Assembly (NCBI GenBank): GCA_964449445.1
Contig: CAYUZT010000004.1
Span: 1-64,000, forward strand
Direction: 5' to 3'
DNA length: 64,000 bases
From: JABFSS01 sp964449445
Lineage (GTDB): Bacteria; Patescibacteriota; Gracilibacteria; Peribacterales; Peribacteraceae
Every line of letters begins with the position of its first letter. Position 1 is the first letter of the stretch. A program made the translations under genes and the position numbers. Below are positions 39,413 to 47,227 of the stretch, piece after piece. Below the pieces are notes generated by a model. It saw only the letters and a program-made list of their open reading frames with translations. It made no database searches and had not been told where the DNA came from.

Positions 39413-40189
39413 TCAGTTCGGCTGCATCCAGGGAGGTGTCCATCCTTTGGGGAGCGTCATGGGAGCTGCCGTGTGCGTGGGGGCGCTGCAGGGAGTAGGG
39501 TGTCCGGCACTCTGCGTTTCTGCAGGAGCGCCGGCGACGGTATTCTCATTGTTGCCTCCTGCGCCTCTCCAGCGATCATCTCCGCCATCGCCATTTTCAC
39601 CAGTTCCGCTCCCATCTCCACCAGAATTACCGCAGTCGTCGGGACAGGTGAATCGATTTTCTCCTATCTCAACATTGCACGTTCCATCTCCACATTTGTC
39701 GGGACGACCTCCTCCTTCTCCGTTTTCACCACTTCCGCTCCCGCCTCCACCAGAATTGCCGCAAATAACCGCACATCTTTTCTCCTCATCGGCGCCATCA
39801 CATTGCGATAGCTTTTCTTTGCAGACATCAATTCCTCCAGGGCATCCCTTTAAACTGTCAAAGATGGGCCCGCAATCTTTGATGCCTCCTCCCCTATCTT
39901 CTCCGCCAAATTCATTTCCTTCTCCATTTCCTCTTCCCGTATTCCCGTAAAAGGGCGGAGGCGATCCGCGTTCAATGCCGCGAATTGGATCGATGGTTGG
40001 TGTCTGCGGGGCGGAATCCGGTGTCGCTCCGGTGATCATGTTCCACACATTCGAGACAGAGAGGTTGTTCCAAAATGAACTTCCCGCAACGTCGGCGTTC
40101 ATCGAGTGACCGGCATTTCCGGAAATTGCCATCGTGAAGACGGCTAGCGTGAGTCCTGCCACAACGGCATGAGTGCGGGGAAGTTTCAT
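39413..40189 (-). CDS. Secreted Gly-rich, Cys-containing protein
   Basis: 258 residues from ATG 40189. A signal peptide (AVVAGLTLAVFTMAISGNAG) precedes low-complexity Gly/Asn/Glu regions (GRGNGEGNEFGGEDRGGG; SGGGGSGSGENGEGGG) and a short Cys motif (CGDGTCNVEIGENRFTCPDDCG) known in extracellular proteins. Probably made and exported together with the DUF11 protein 20 bp downstream. Function not known. Confidence 0.7.
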   Translation of the reverse strand: MKLPRTHAVVAGLTLAVFTMAISGNAGHSMNADVAGSSFWNNLSVSNVWNMITGATPDSAPQTPTIDPIRGIERGSPPPFYGNTGRGNGEGNEFGGEDRGGGIKDCGPIFDSLKGCPGGIDVCKEKLSQCDGADEEKRCAVICGNSGGGGSGSGENGEGGGRPDKCGDGTCNVEIGENRFTCPDDCGNSGGDGSGTGENGDGGDDRWRGAGGNNENTVAGAPAETQSAGHPTPCSAPTHTAAPMTLPKGWTPPWMQPN

Positions 40190-40257
40190 AGGGATGGAGT
40201 GGGTATGTGTTATCAGTATTTTACAGTATTTTGAGCTTTTTGGGAAGGGCATGGCGA

Positions 40258-40341
40258 AAGAAGCCAAAGACGCCTACGAAGCCAAAGATGCCAACGAATT
40301 TCCTTGGCTTCATTGGCTTCTTTGTCATCGTTGGCTTCCTC
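40258..40341. repeat. Word-repeat hairpin, AAAGAAGCCAAAG family
   Basis: AAGAAGCCAAAGACGCCTAC and GAAGCCAAAGATGCC face CCTTGGCTTCATTGGCTTCT and TCGTTGGCTTCC. It separates RNase Y from the secreted proteins and shares words with 8781-8933. Confidence 0.85.
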
Positions 40342-41897
40342 TATTTCGCTAATTCTTCTACGCGTCGTTCACGTATGACATTGACTTTGATAACCCCCGG
40401 ATACGTGAGCTCCGCTTCCACTTTCTTCGCAATATCTTTGGCGAGTTTCTCCTGCGTGAGATCATCGATCTTCTTGGTATCCACGAACACGCGGATCTCG
40501 CGGCCGGCGGAAATGGCAAACGCTTTGGAAACGCCATCGAAGCTCTTGGCGACATCCTCAAGATTCCTGAGACGCTTGAAGTATTCCTCGATCGATTCCC
40601 TCCGCGCGCCAGGACGCGCGCCGGAGATGGCATCGGCGGCGGCAACGACGAAGGCTTCGGGAGTGGCCATGGGGATATCTTCATGATGAGCGGCGACACA
40701 GTGGATCACTTCCGGCCGGATCTTGAAGCGCTTGCAGATCTCGACGCCGATCTCGACGTGCGTGCCGGTCACCTCGTGGTCGAGCGCCTTGCCAATGTCA
40801 TGCAATAGACATGCTTCGGTGACGATTCCTGCATCACATCCCATTTCCTCCGCGAGCATGCGGCCCAAGTGCGACATTTCCACCGAGTGCTTGAGCACGT
40901 TTTGCCCGTAGCTGGTGCGGAAACGGAGCCTGCCGATGATCTTCAAAAGATCTTGCGGGAATCCCTGGATGCCGAGTTCTTCCGTCGCGCGCTTGCCGAA
41001 CTCCAGCATCATCTTGCCGACCTGCTCTTTCATTTTTCCGACGATTTCCTCGATGCGCGCGGGCTGGATACGGCCGTCCTGCAGAAGTTTTTCCATTGCG
41101 AGCTTGGCGACGTAGCGGCGCGCGAGGTCGAAACCGGAGAGGATGATGGCACCGGGGGTATCGTCAATAATCACGTCGACGCCCGTTGCCTGCTCGAAGG
41201 CGATGATGTTGCGTCCTTCCTTGCCGATGATCTTCCCCTTCATATCGTCACTCGGCAGCTGGACGATCGTCGCGGTAGATTCGCTACTGACCTCCGACGC
41301 GTAGCGCTGCATCGCCTCGGCCATTAGGTTCTTTGCTTTCTCTTCGGCCTCCTGTTCCATGTCTTCCTTCTTCAGTCGGATCTGCGCGGCAAAGTGCTCC
41401 GAGAATTCCTTCTCGAGCTCGGCCCATAGCTGCTTTTTGGCTTCGTCCTGGCTTAATTTGGCGGCCGTCTCCAGCGCCTCGCGGTGTTTGGCCGCGGCCA
41501 CGGACACCTCGGATTTGAGTACCTCCAGGTCCGCCTGGAGCTGATTCACATTCCCGCGCTGACGTTCGACTTCCTTCACTTGTACATCGAGCGCGCGCTC
41601 CTTTTCTTCCAGTCGTCCCTGTTCCTTTTCCAGCCTCGCTTCCAGTTCGGTCGCGTGGACCTTGGCTTCGCTGATAATTTCCCTCGCTTGCGCCTTCGCT
41701 TCGGTCTCGGCGGTTCTGATCTGGTTCTTCGCATCGGCGATTTTCGCTTCGAGCTTACTCAATTCCCGTTCCTGCGCGCTGATCTGCGCTTGCAGGGCCA
41801 TGGAGATTTTCTTTCCCTTGGAGAATAAAAACCAACCGGCGGTGAGACCGGCGATGAGGCCGCCAACCATGGCGAGCAAAATGATGGGGTTCAACAT
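40341..41897 (-). CDS. rny: Ribonuclease Y
   Basis: 518 residues, full length. An N-terminal membrane anchor (LLAMVGGLIAGLTAGWFLF) is followed by a long coiled coil (about 30-200), a KH domain (GKIIGKEGRNIIAFEQATGVD) and an HD domain (LLHDIGKALDHE; AAHHEDIP). It starts mRNA decay at the membrane. No clear -10 box sits at the short leaderless distance. Confidence 0.96.
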   Translation of the reverse strand: MLNPIILLAMVGGLIAGLTAGWFLFSKGKKISMALQAQISAQERELSKLEAKIADAKNQIRTAETEAKAQAREIISEAKVHATELEARLEKEQGRLEEKERALDVQVKEVERQRGNVNQLQADLEVLKSEVSVAAAKHREALETAAKLSQDEAKKQLWAELEKEFSEHFAAQIRLKKEDMEQEAEEKAKNLMAEAMQRYASEVSSESTATIVQLPSDDMKGKIIGKEGRNIIAFEQATGVDVIIDDTPGAIILSGFDLARRYVAKLAMEKLLQDGRIQPARIEEIVGKMKEQVGKMMLEFGKRATEELGIQGFPQDLLKIIGRLRFRTSYGQNVLKHSVEMSHLGRMLAEEMGCDAGIVTEACLLHDIGKALDHEVTGTHVEIGVEICKRFKIRPEVIHCVAAHHEDIPMATPEAFVVAAADAISGARPGARRESIEEYFKRLRNLEDVAKSFDGVSKAFAISAGREIRVFVDTKKIDDLTQEKLAKDIAKKVEAELTYPGVIKVNVIRERRVEELAK

Positions 41898-41949
41898 ATG
41901 TCAGGGGGGCAAGAGATTGAACTCCTGCCATGTTCTCGGATGTTCACAC

Positions 41950-42004
41950 CCCTAGCCGCGCGTCTTCGACGCGCGGACCGCAGGTCGAAGACCTGCGGCT
42001 AAGG
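41950..42004. repeat. Double palindrome CCTAGCCGCGCGTC...
   Basis: The outer pair CCCTAGCCGC/GCGGCTAAGGG encloses two inner hairpins, GCGCGTC-TTC-GACGCGC and GCAGGTC-GAA-GACCTGC. It is a cruciform-like element downstream of no gene and upstream of rny. Confidence 0.75.
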
Positions 42005-42100
42005 GATTTCATTTGGTGAATGCAGAGGGAGGACATGGGAGGATGTATGGAAGGAGTGTACCCCTCGAAAGACTCAGAGCAAGCATCGAAAGAACAGAAC

Positions 42101-42120
42101 GTTCCACAGGGGTATGGAAC
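42101..42120. repeat. GTTCCACAGGGGTATGGAAC hairpin
   Basis: Third member of the GTTCCATA/TATGGAAC family (12236, 33762). The loop and one arm base differ. Confidence 0.65.
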
Positions 42121-42220
42121 GTCCGCATAGCCCTAACAGAAGAGCAAAACACCGCATCGTGAAAAATGATCTTTTCAAAGCACTGGTCACAGCCGTCCTT
42201 GGCTACGGAATGCTAGTGCA

Positions 42221-44776
42221 ATGCCACTCCCACGCCCTCTCTCAGCCCTTTCTCTGACAGCGCTTGCCTGCATTGCCGCGGCTGTCACTTTGATATTCAC
42301 CGAACCCGTCTTCGCCAAAGCTGTCATCAGCGAGGTCCATTGGCCGGGGTCGGATCTCAGTACAAGCGATGAATGGGTGGAGATCGCGGGCTCGGGACCG
42401 GGCTTCCCCCTCGGGGGACCTTCGGCGGGTTCGGGTACTGACACGACGCTCTCTGGATGGTCGCTGACGTCGGTGAATTCGTCCGGAAATGAAGTCACGC
42501 TGTTCACCTTTCCATCTGGAACATGGATCTCCGCGGGGCAATACATGATTATCAGTCACTATGGTGCCGCGCAGTCTCGACTCCTTAGCGATCCGGCATT
42601 TGTCTCCGCATCCATTAGTCTCCCGAATACTAAACTACTTCTGCGACTGCGCGATCCGAGCGGTCAAATCATGGATCATGTGGATGACGGGGTGGGAGAA
42701 CCGTTCGCCGGAGAGAATTTCTCGTCGCCGCTTCGCAAGTCGAGCATGGAGCGGGTGAGTCTTGCAGTCCCGGGAAATGACCCAAGCAACTGGGTGACGG
42801 CGACGAGGGTGGTTGGATGGAAGGAGGGTGTAACGGTGATGCGGGGGACACCGGGTTTTCCTTATATGGTAGAACAATCGAGTGGGTCATCTTCTTCACA
42901 ATCTTCAACGACATCTTCCTCGATTTCTTCGACTTCTTCGACATCCTCAGTTTCGTCAATTTCCTCAGTTTCCTCTTCATCGCAGGTGGGAACACCTGCG
43001 CTGGGTTGCACCCCACCCGATCCGTTCATCCACATTCAATCCGGAGCAGCAACAGGGGAGGGGAAGGTGACACTCAATATTCAGATCATGAAGAAATCTA
43101 CAACGGGAGAACCTGTTGCACTCAGCACACACGACTGCAGCGTCGACTTCGGCGATGGAACGATCGTCAGTAGCTGCAATCCGTCGTCGCACACGTATGA
43201 CAGGGTCGGGAGTTACACGATCACCGCGGAGGTCAAAAACCCGTGCGGAGATGAGATCGTGCGGACGATGGCGGTGACAGTGAACGGGAAGCAGACATCA
43301 TCATCTGTCGGTGATGCGATCGAGAGAGTTGATGAGTCTGCAGGGGCGGTCAGTCCTTCGCTCACGCTCAGGACAGGCTCAGCATTTCCGTTTGTCATCA
43401 CTGCCATTCTGCCAAATCCTGATGGTAAGGATGCGGACAGGGAGTGGGTGGAAATCGGCAATATTTCCGATCAGTCTGCAAGTCTGGAAGGGTGGGTTCT
43501 TCGGCTTCCCCATGCCAAAAAAGGAAAGTTTATGTTTGGCAGCATCAGCTTTTCTCTCCGCGAGCGGAAGCGATTCCTGAGTAAAGAACTCGGCATGACG
43601 TTCCCCAATACCTCCGGCGAACTCTCCCTCGTTTCTCCAGGCGGCCAAATTGCCTCCACTCTCTCGTGGAAGGATCCACGCGACGGCGTCATCATCCGCC
43701 CGAAGCCAACATCATTATTTAAAGAGCTTCGCGGGCGCGTGATCACCGTGATCGACGGCGATACATTTGAAGTCGAGATCGCATCATCCCAGTCTATCGG
43801 TATCGGCCGGACCGAGCGCGTGCGGCTGATTGGCATCGACGCTCCCGAACGCCACGCCAAAGATCCGCGCCAGTTGATGCTCGGCAAGCGCGCGACGGAA
43901 TTTGTGCGCGATCTGCTCCAGGGAACTACGGTCACGCTCACGCCGGGGACCGAGGAGCGCGATGCGTATGGGCGGTTGCTGGCCTACGCGGCAACGGAAG
44001 CAGGGGATAGCGTCCAGGAAATGATCCTCCGCGAAGGTTTGGCCTCGGTCTATTTGCGCTTCGCGTTCGCGAAAGAAGCGGAGTTCATCGCGTATCAAAG
44101 AGAAGCTCAGGAAGTAGGAGCAGGAGTGTGGGGAGTGGGGGACGGGGTTTCTCTAGTCCTGGCGAGGGAGGAAGTTCTTGAAGAACCGACGAAGGGAGTC
44201 CAAAGAGTCCGAAGAGTCCCCTCCTTCGCTAAAGCTTCGGAGGGCAGGCAAGGACCAGATGCGAAAGCATCCTCGGAGTTAGTGCAAGAAGACGTGGCGA
44301 GCACATCATCAGACATACCCGTGACACATGTCGTGCAAACTTCTGCGAGCAGTTCTTCACGCTCCTCAAAGAAACCCAAAAAGACGAGCGCAAGGCCTCG
44401 GGTGGCTCAGGTGATCCGTCAATCATCGCGATCATCGGAACGCAATCAGGAGGCTGTGGAAGAGATCAACTATTCACCTCTGTATTCGTTGGATATTGCG
44501 AGCAGTAAGGGTCGTTCGTCCTTCGACACTGCTCAGGACAGGCGAACGACCCCTACTGCGGCCGATCTTCTCGGGGATCTGATTGAGTATCCGAATGCGG
44601 CGCTGGCACAGGGGGAAGAGGTTAGCGTGAATGAACCGATAACGGACTCCGCAGATACAACGCATGTTCCATTGATTGTTCTTGGATTAGCGATATTGGG
44701 TACGGCGTCCATCAGTGGAATTTTTGGATGGATGTTTGCGAGGAGGCGGTTGTACATTCCTTCTAAAATTTCATGA
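42221..44776 (+). CDS. Secreted LTD-PKD-LTD-thermonuclease protein with C-terminal anchor
   Basis: 851 residues. Order: signal peptide, lamin-tail domain (about 33-140), Ser-rich linker (225-265), PKD-like domain (270-355; HDCSVDFGDGTIVSSC), second lamin-tail domain (390-490), staphylococcal-nuclease-like domain (505-640), low-complexity linker, membrane helix (about 822-842) with an RRR tail. Nuclease residues are all present: VIDGDTFEV, VRLIGIDAPE, DAYGRLLAY. It is probably a surface-bound nuclease that cuts external DNA for nucleotide scavenging or uptake. Several linkers derive from word repeats. Confidence 0.88.
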   Translation: MPLPRPLSALSLTALACIAAAVTLIFTEPVFAKAVISEVHWPGSDLSTSDEWVEIAGSGPGFPLGGPSAGSGTDTTLSGWSLTSVNSSGNEVTLFTFPSGTWISAGQYMIISHYGAAQSRLLSDPAFVSASISLPNTKLLLRLRDPSGQIMDHVDDGVGEPFAGENFSSPLRKSSMERVSLAVPGNDPSNWVTATRVVGWKEGVTVMRGTPGFPYMVEQSSGSSSSQSSTTSSSISSTSSTSSVSSISSVSSSSQVGTPALGCTPPDPFIHIQSGAATGEGKVTLNIQIMKKSTTGEPVALSTHDCSVDFGDGTIVSSCNPSSHTYDRVGSYTITAEVKNPCGDEIVRTMAVTVNGKQTSSSVGDAIERVDESAGAVSPSLTLRTGSAFPFVITAILPNPDGKDADREWVEIGNISDQSASLEGWVLRLPHAKKGKFMFGSISFSLRERKRFLSKELGMTFPNTSGELSLVSPGGQIASTLSWKDPRDGVIIRPKPTSLFKELRGRVITVIDGDTFEVEIASSQSIGIGRTERVRLIGIDAPERHAKDPRQLMLGKRATEFVRDLLQGTTVTLTPGTEERDAYGRLLAYAATEAGDSVQEMILREGLASVYLRFAFAKEAEFIAYQREAQEVGAGVWGVGDGVSLVLAREEVLEEPTKGVQRVRRVPSFAKASEGRQGPDAKASSELVQEDVASTSSDIPVTHVVQTSASSSSRSSKKPKKTSARPRVAQVIRQSSRSSERNQEAVEEINYSPLYSLDIASSKGRSSFDTAQDRRTTPTAADLLGDLIEYPNAALAQGEEVSVNEPITDSADTTHVPLIVLGLAILGTASISGIFGWMFARRRLYIPSKIS

Positions 44777-45303
44777 ACAATCTTTCAGTGATTCCTTCGG
44801 AGCGTATCGAACATTCCATATTCTTTATTCGAGGGCAAAAAGTGATCATGGATCATGATCTTGCTGTGATTTACGGAGTGACCACTGCGCGCCTGAACCA
44901 GCAGGTTCAGCGCAATCAGAAACGGTTCCCAATCGATTTCGCTTTTGTTCTGACATCGAAAGAATTCGCTGACTTGATGTTGCAAAATGCAACATCAAGT
45001 TCCCACTGGGGTGGCCGACGAAAGCTGCCGCGCGCATTTACCGAGCATGGAGCCATAATGGCGGCAAGCGTTCTCAGTACGCCAACTGCCATTACAGCAA
45101 GCATTCATGTTGTTCGCGTCTTTGTCCGCTTACGAGAAATTCTTGCAACACACAAAGACCTTGCTCAGCAATTGCAGGAATTGGAAGACAAATTCGTCGA
45201 TCACGACAAAAAACTTGCGCAGGTATTCGATGCAATTCGCAAACTGATGTATCCGCTGGTGCCGCGCAACAAAGGATGGATTGGTTTTAAACTGGATGAA
45301 TAA
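44773..45303 (+). CDS. ORF6N-domain protein
   Basis: 176 residues. The ORF6N domain is clear: IFFIRGQKVIMDHDLAVIYGVTTARLNQQVQRNQKRFPIDFAFVLT, then FTEHGAIMAASVL. A coiled coil follows (DLAQQLQELEDKFVDHDKKLAQVFDAI). The domain is phage-linked and DNA-associated; the function in bacteria is not settled. Its ATG overlaps the stop of the nuclease gene. It starts a short accessory block with the toxin-antitoxin pair. Confidence 0.9.
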   Translation: MNNLSVIPSERIEHSIFFIRGQKVIMDHDLAVIYGVTTARLNQQVQRNQKRFPIDFAFVLTSKEFADLMLQNATSSSHWGGRRKLPRAFTEHGAIMAASVLSTPTAITASIHVVRVFVRLREILATHKDLAQQLQELEDKFVDHDKKLAQVFDAIRKLMYPLVPRNKGWIGFKLDE

Positions 45304-45365
45304 TGCTCTTGCATTTGTGTTCACATTTATGTACACTATAAGCACTACATTTTTCCCCCTGTTGC

Positions 45366-45704
45366 ATGGTGAAGACGCAGACGATTTCGGTCCGGGAGTT
45401 CCGGGAGAACCTCTCGCTGTACCTGCGGGCGGTGGAACTCAAGAAGATCCACTTCGTCGTGATGCGTCACGCGGAACCGGTCGCGCGGATCATTCCAGAG
45501 AAGCCGAAGAAGAAGACGCAGAAGCAGTTAAAAGAAGAGTTGCTCCGGGAGATTCGAGCGGCGGAGGCGCAGATGGACAGGGGAGAGTACCTCACATCAG
45601 AAGAACTCCGACGGCGTTTGGGTCTAGGCCCATCGTCCTACAGTGGTTCCGGGCTTCGGAAGAAGAACTTAAACGTCTCCCGGTCACGATCAAAGACCGC
45701 ATAG
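45366..45704 (+). CDS. Phd/YefM-type antitoxin
   Basis: 112 residues as read. TQTISVREFRENLSLYLRAVELKKIHFVVMRHAEPVARIIPEK is the Phd/YefM DNA-binding fold; a charged helix follows (LKEELLREIRAAEAQMDRGEYLTSEELRRRLGL). The last 27 residues overlap the toxin frame and look non-native. It would repress its operon and bind the downstream toxin. Confidence 0.8.
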   Translation: MVKTQTISVREFRENLSLYLRAVELKKIHFVVMRHAEPVARIIPEKPKKKTQKQLKEELLREIRAAEAQMDRGEYLTSEELRRRLGLGPSSYSGSGLRKKNLNVSRSRSKTA

Positions 45705-45898
45705 TGGCAAAAATGGAATGGTTCTGTCTACAGAAGAATCCGCTACAGTTTGCTAAGCGGCTGTCTGGTCTATATACAGGGCGATGGCGTTTTCGGATCG
45801 GAGAGTTTCGTGTCATTTGTAGAGTGACAGAAGGTGACACTCGTATCCTCCAGGTGCTCGCTGTGAAAAACCGAAAAGATGCCTATAGAGGGCTTTAG
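45632..45898 (+). CDS. RelE/ParE-type toxin without a standard start codon
   Basis: About 88 residues: VLQWFRASEEELKRLPVTIKDRIVAKMEWF, then LSGLYTGRWRFRIGEFRVICRV and RILQVLAVKNRKDAYRG. This is a complete RelE/ParE fold, whose members cleave mRNA at the ribosome or poison gyrase. In its frame no ATG, GTG or TTG precedes the domain; I mark the ATC at 45632 as the likely start by homology. The antitoxin runs over it in another frame. Confidence 0.65.
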   Translation: MVLQWFRASEEELKRLPVTIKDRIVAKMEWFCLQKNPLQFAKRLSGLYTGRWRFRIGEFRVICRVTEGDTRILQVLAVKNRKDAYRGL

Positions 45899-45970
45899 CA
45901 CTTTTTGCCTATATTGCTCATATTATAAATATATTGTATAATATACACAACTTCTTCCCCAAACATATGT

Positions 45971-47227
45971 ATGGCAAACAGTGGCAATGCTGACATTCTT
46001 CAACCGCATCTCGATGTACTCAAAGACCCCAAAGCGACTCCAGAACAGGTCAATGCTGCGCTGCAAGCGATAGTGAGTGGCACCTCTGCGGGCGTGACGG
46101 GAAAGCTGGGAGAAGACATCAAACTTGTCCAGCGTGTGGTGGGTGCACGGAATTCAACGTTGGAAACAGTCGCTGAGGAAAACAGACGAAACCGCACTGT
46201 TCAGGAGCTAGAATTGCTTTTCCGGGATCCCGCTCAAGATGAAGCTGAGGAAGGAACGAATCCTGCGATGAATAATCGTCTAAAAACTTTCGACACCGTC
46301 CGTCAGGAGCAGCGTTTTAATGCGAATGCTGCGTTGCGTGAAATGGGTACGTTGATTATCGAGTTACAGAAGACGCTCGTCGATACGTTCGAGAAAGATG
46401 AAGAAGGTGCGAAAGAAGGTTATAAGACAAAGCTCCAACAGTTGAAGATCATCGGCAATATCGTCAAAGTTGTGAAGAAATTGGGATGCACAGTAGAAAA
46501 AGACGATGTCGAAAAATACCTGTTGCACGGCGATACTCAGGCTCTCGCAAACATTACAGATGCGGTGAAAGGAGCCGATAAGGGAACGGAAATTGTCAAC
46601 AATCTCGTCGAAGGCCGCGCAAATTTTGAGCGTTTCAAAGTCTATGGCGATGTGAGAATTTCCGGATTGGGGAAAGTCATGATGAAAGCAGCATTGGGAA
46701 CCAATATTGAAGTGAGTGACTACAAGAAACTGTGGTTCACAGAACTTCTGTCGAAGCCCCAGTACCGTGGCGGGATGGTCGATCTGAATCTAGACGACGG
46801 CAGCGGCTTCCTTCTCTACGTACCGAAAGATCCGAAGGGTGCCGTTGAAATTCTATACGCCAATACTCCTCCGTACCGGGATTCCGATGACAAAATTCAG
46901 CTGCTCAAGCAATTGGAAAACCCTGCAGATCCTTCGCGCCCCACTGCTTCCCTGGTCTATGCACACGTGTACGAAGAAGATGAAATTCTCGATGCTTTCA
47001 GCAAGCTACCAGACGGTGCCGAAGTCCAGGCCCGTGTTCTCACCGATTCCGCTAAATGCTTGAGCGCGACGCTGGTGAAGACGGCAGGCAAATTGGAGTA
47101 CGCCAAAGCTCCTGCTGGCGCTCCTTCCATCGATGAGCTTCGCAAGCGTCCGTGTCGGTGGATGGATGCCGCGACCATCAATTTCGTTCTCAGTGAACGC
47201 GTCCGTACCAAGATTCTTGAAAACTAA
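45971..47227 (+). CDS. Unknown protein of the large-protein cluster, 418 aa
   Basis: Unrecognised. The N-terminal half is helical (NAALQAIVSGTSAGVTGKLG; RTVQELELLFRDPAQDEAEE; ALREMGTLIIELQKTLVDTF). A mixed C-terminal half follows (YRGGMVDLNLDDGSGFLLYVPKD). No membrane segment or signal peptide. GTATAATATA lies about 30 nt before the ATG. Its stop overlaps the next start (TAATG), so it opens an operon with the His-rich protein. Confidence 0.7.
   Translation: MANSGNADILQPHLDVLKDPKATPEQVNAALQAIVSGTSAGVTGKLGEDIKLVQRVVGARNSTLETVAEENRRNRTVQELELLFRDPAQDEAEEGTNPAMNNRLKTFDTVRQEQRFNANAALREMGTLIIELQKTLVDTFEKDEEGAKEGYKTKLQQLKIIGNIVKVVKKLGCTVEKDDVEKYLLHGDTQALANITDAVKGADKGTEIVNNLVEGRANFERFKVYGDVRISGLGKVMMKAALGTNIEVSDYKKLWFTELLSKPQYRGGMVDLNLDDGSGFLLYVPKDPKGAVEILYANTPPYRDSDDKIQLLKQLENPADPSRPTASLVYAHVYEEDEILDAFSKLPDGAEVQARVLTDSAKCLSATLVKTAGKLEYAKAPAGAPSIDELRKRPCRWMDAATINFVLSERVRTKILEN

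Larger units (their letters stand above)
41898..42220. other. Gap holding two repeat elements
   Basis: It contains the 41950-42004 double palindrome and the 42101-42120 hairpin, and otherwise no gene or convincing promoter. Confidence 0.6.

Noticed and set aside
8781..42004. CRISPR array or transposon ends for the repeated words
   Set aside because: Repeats are inverted, short, imperfect and without regular spacers; no cas or transposase gene is near.
45281..45631. N-terminal extension of the RelE toxin frame (about 117 codons)
   Set aside because: It runs out of frame over the antitoxin gene and consists of Gly/Arg/Glu-rich shadow sequence; only the last 88 codons look like protein.
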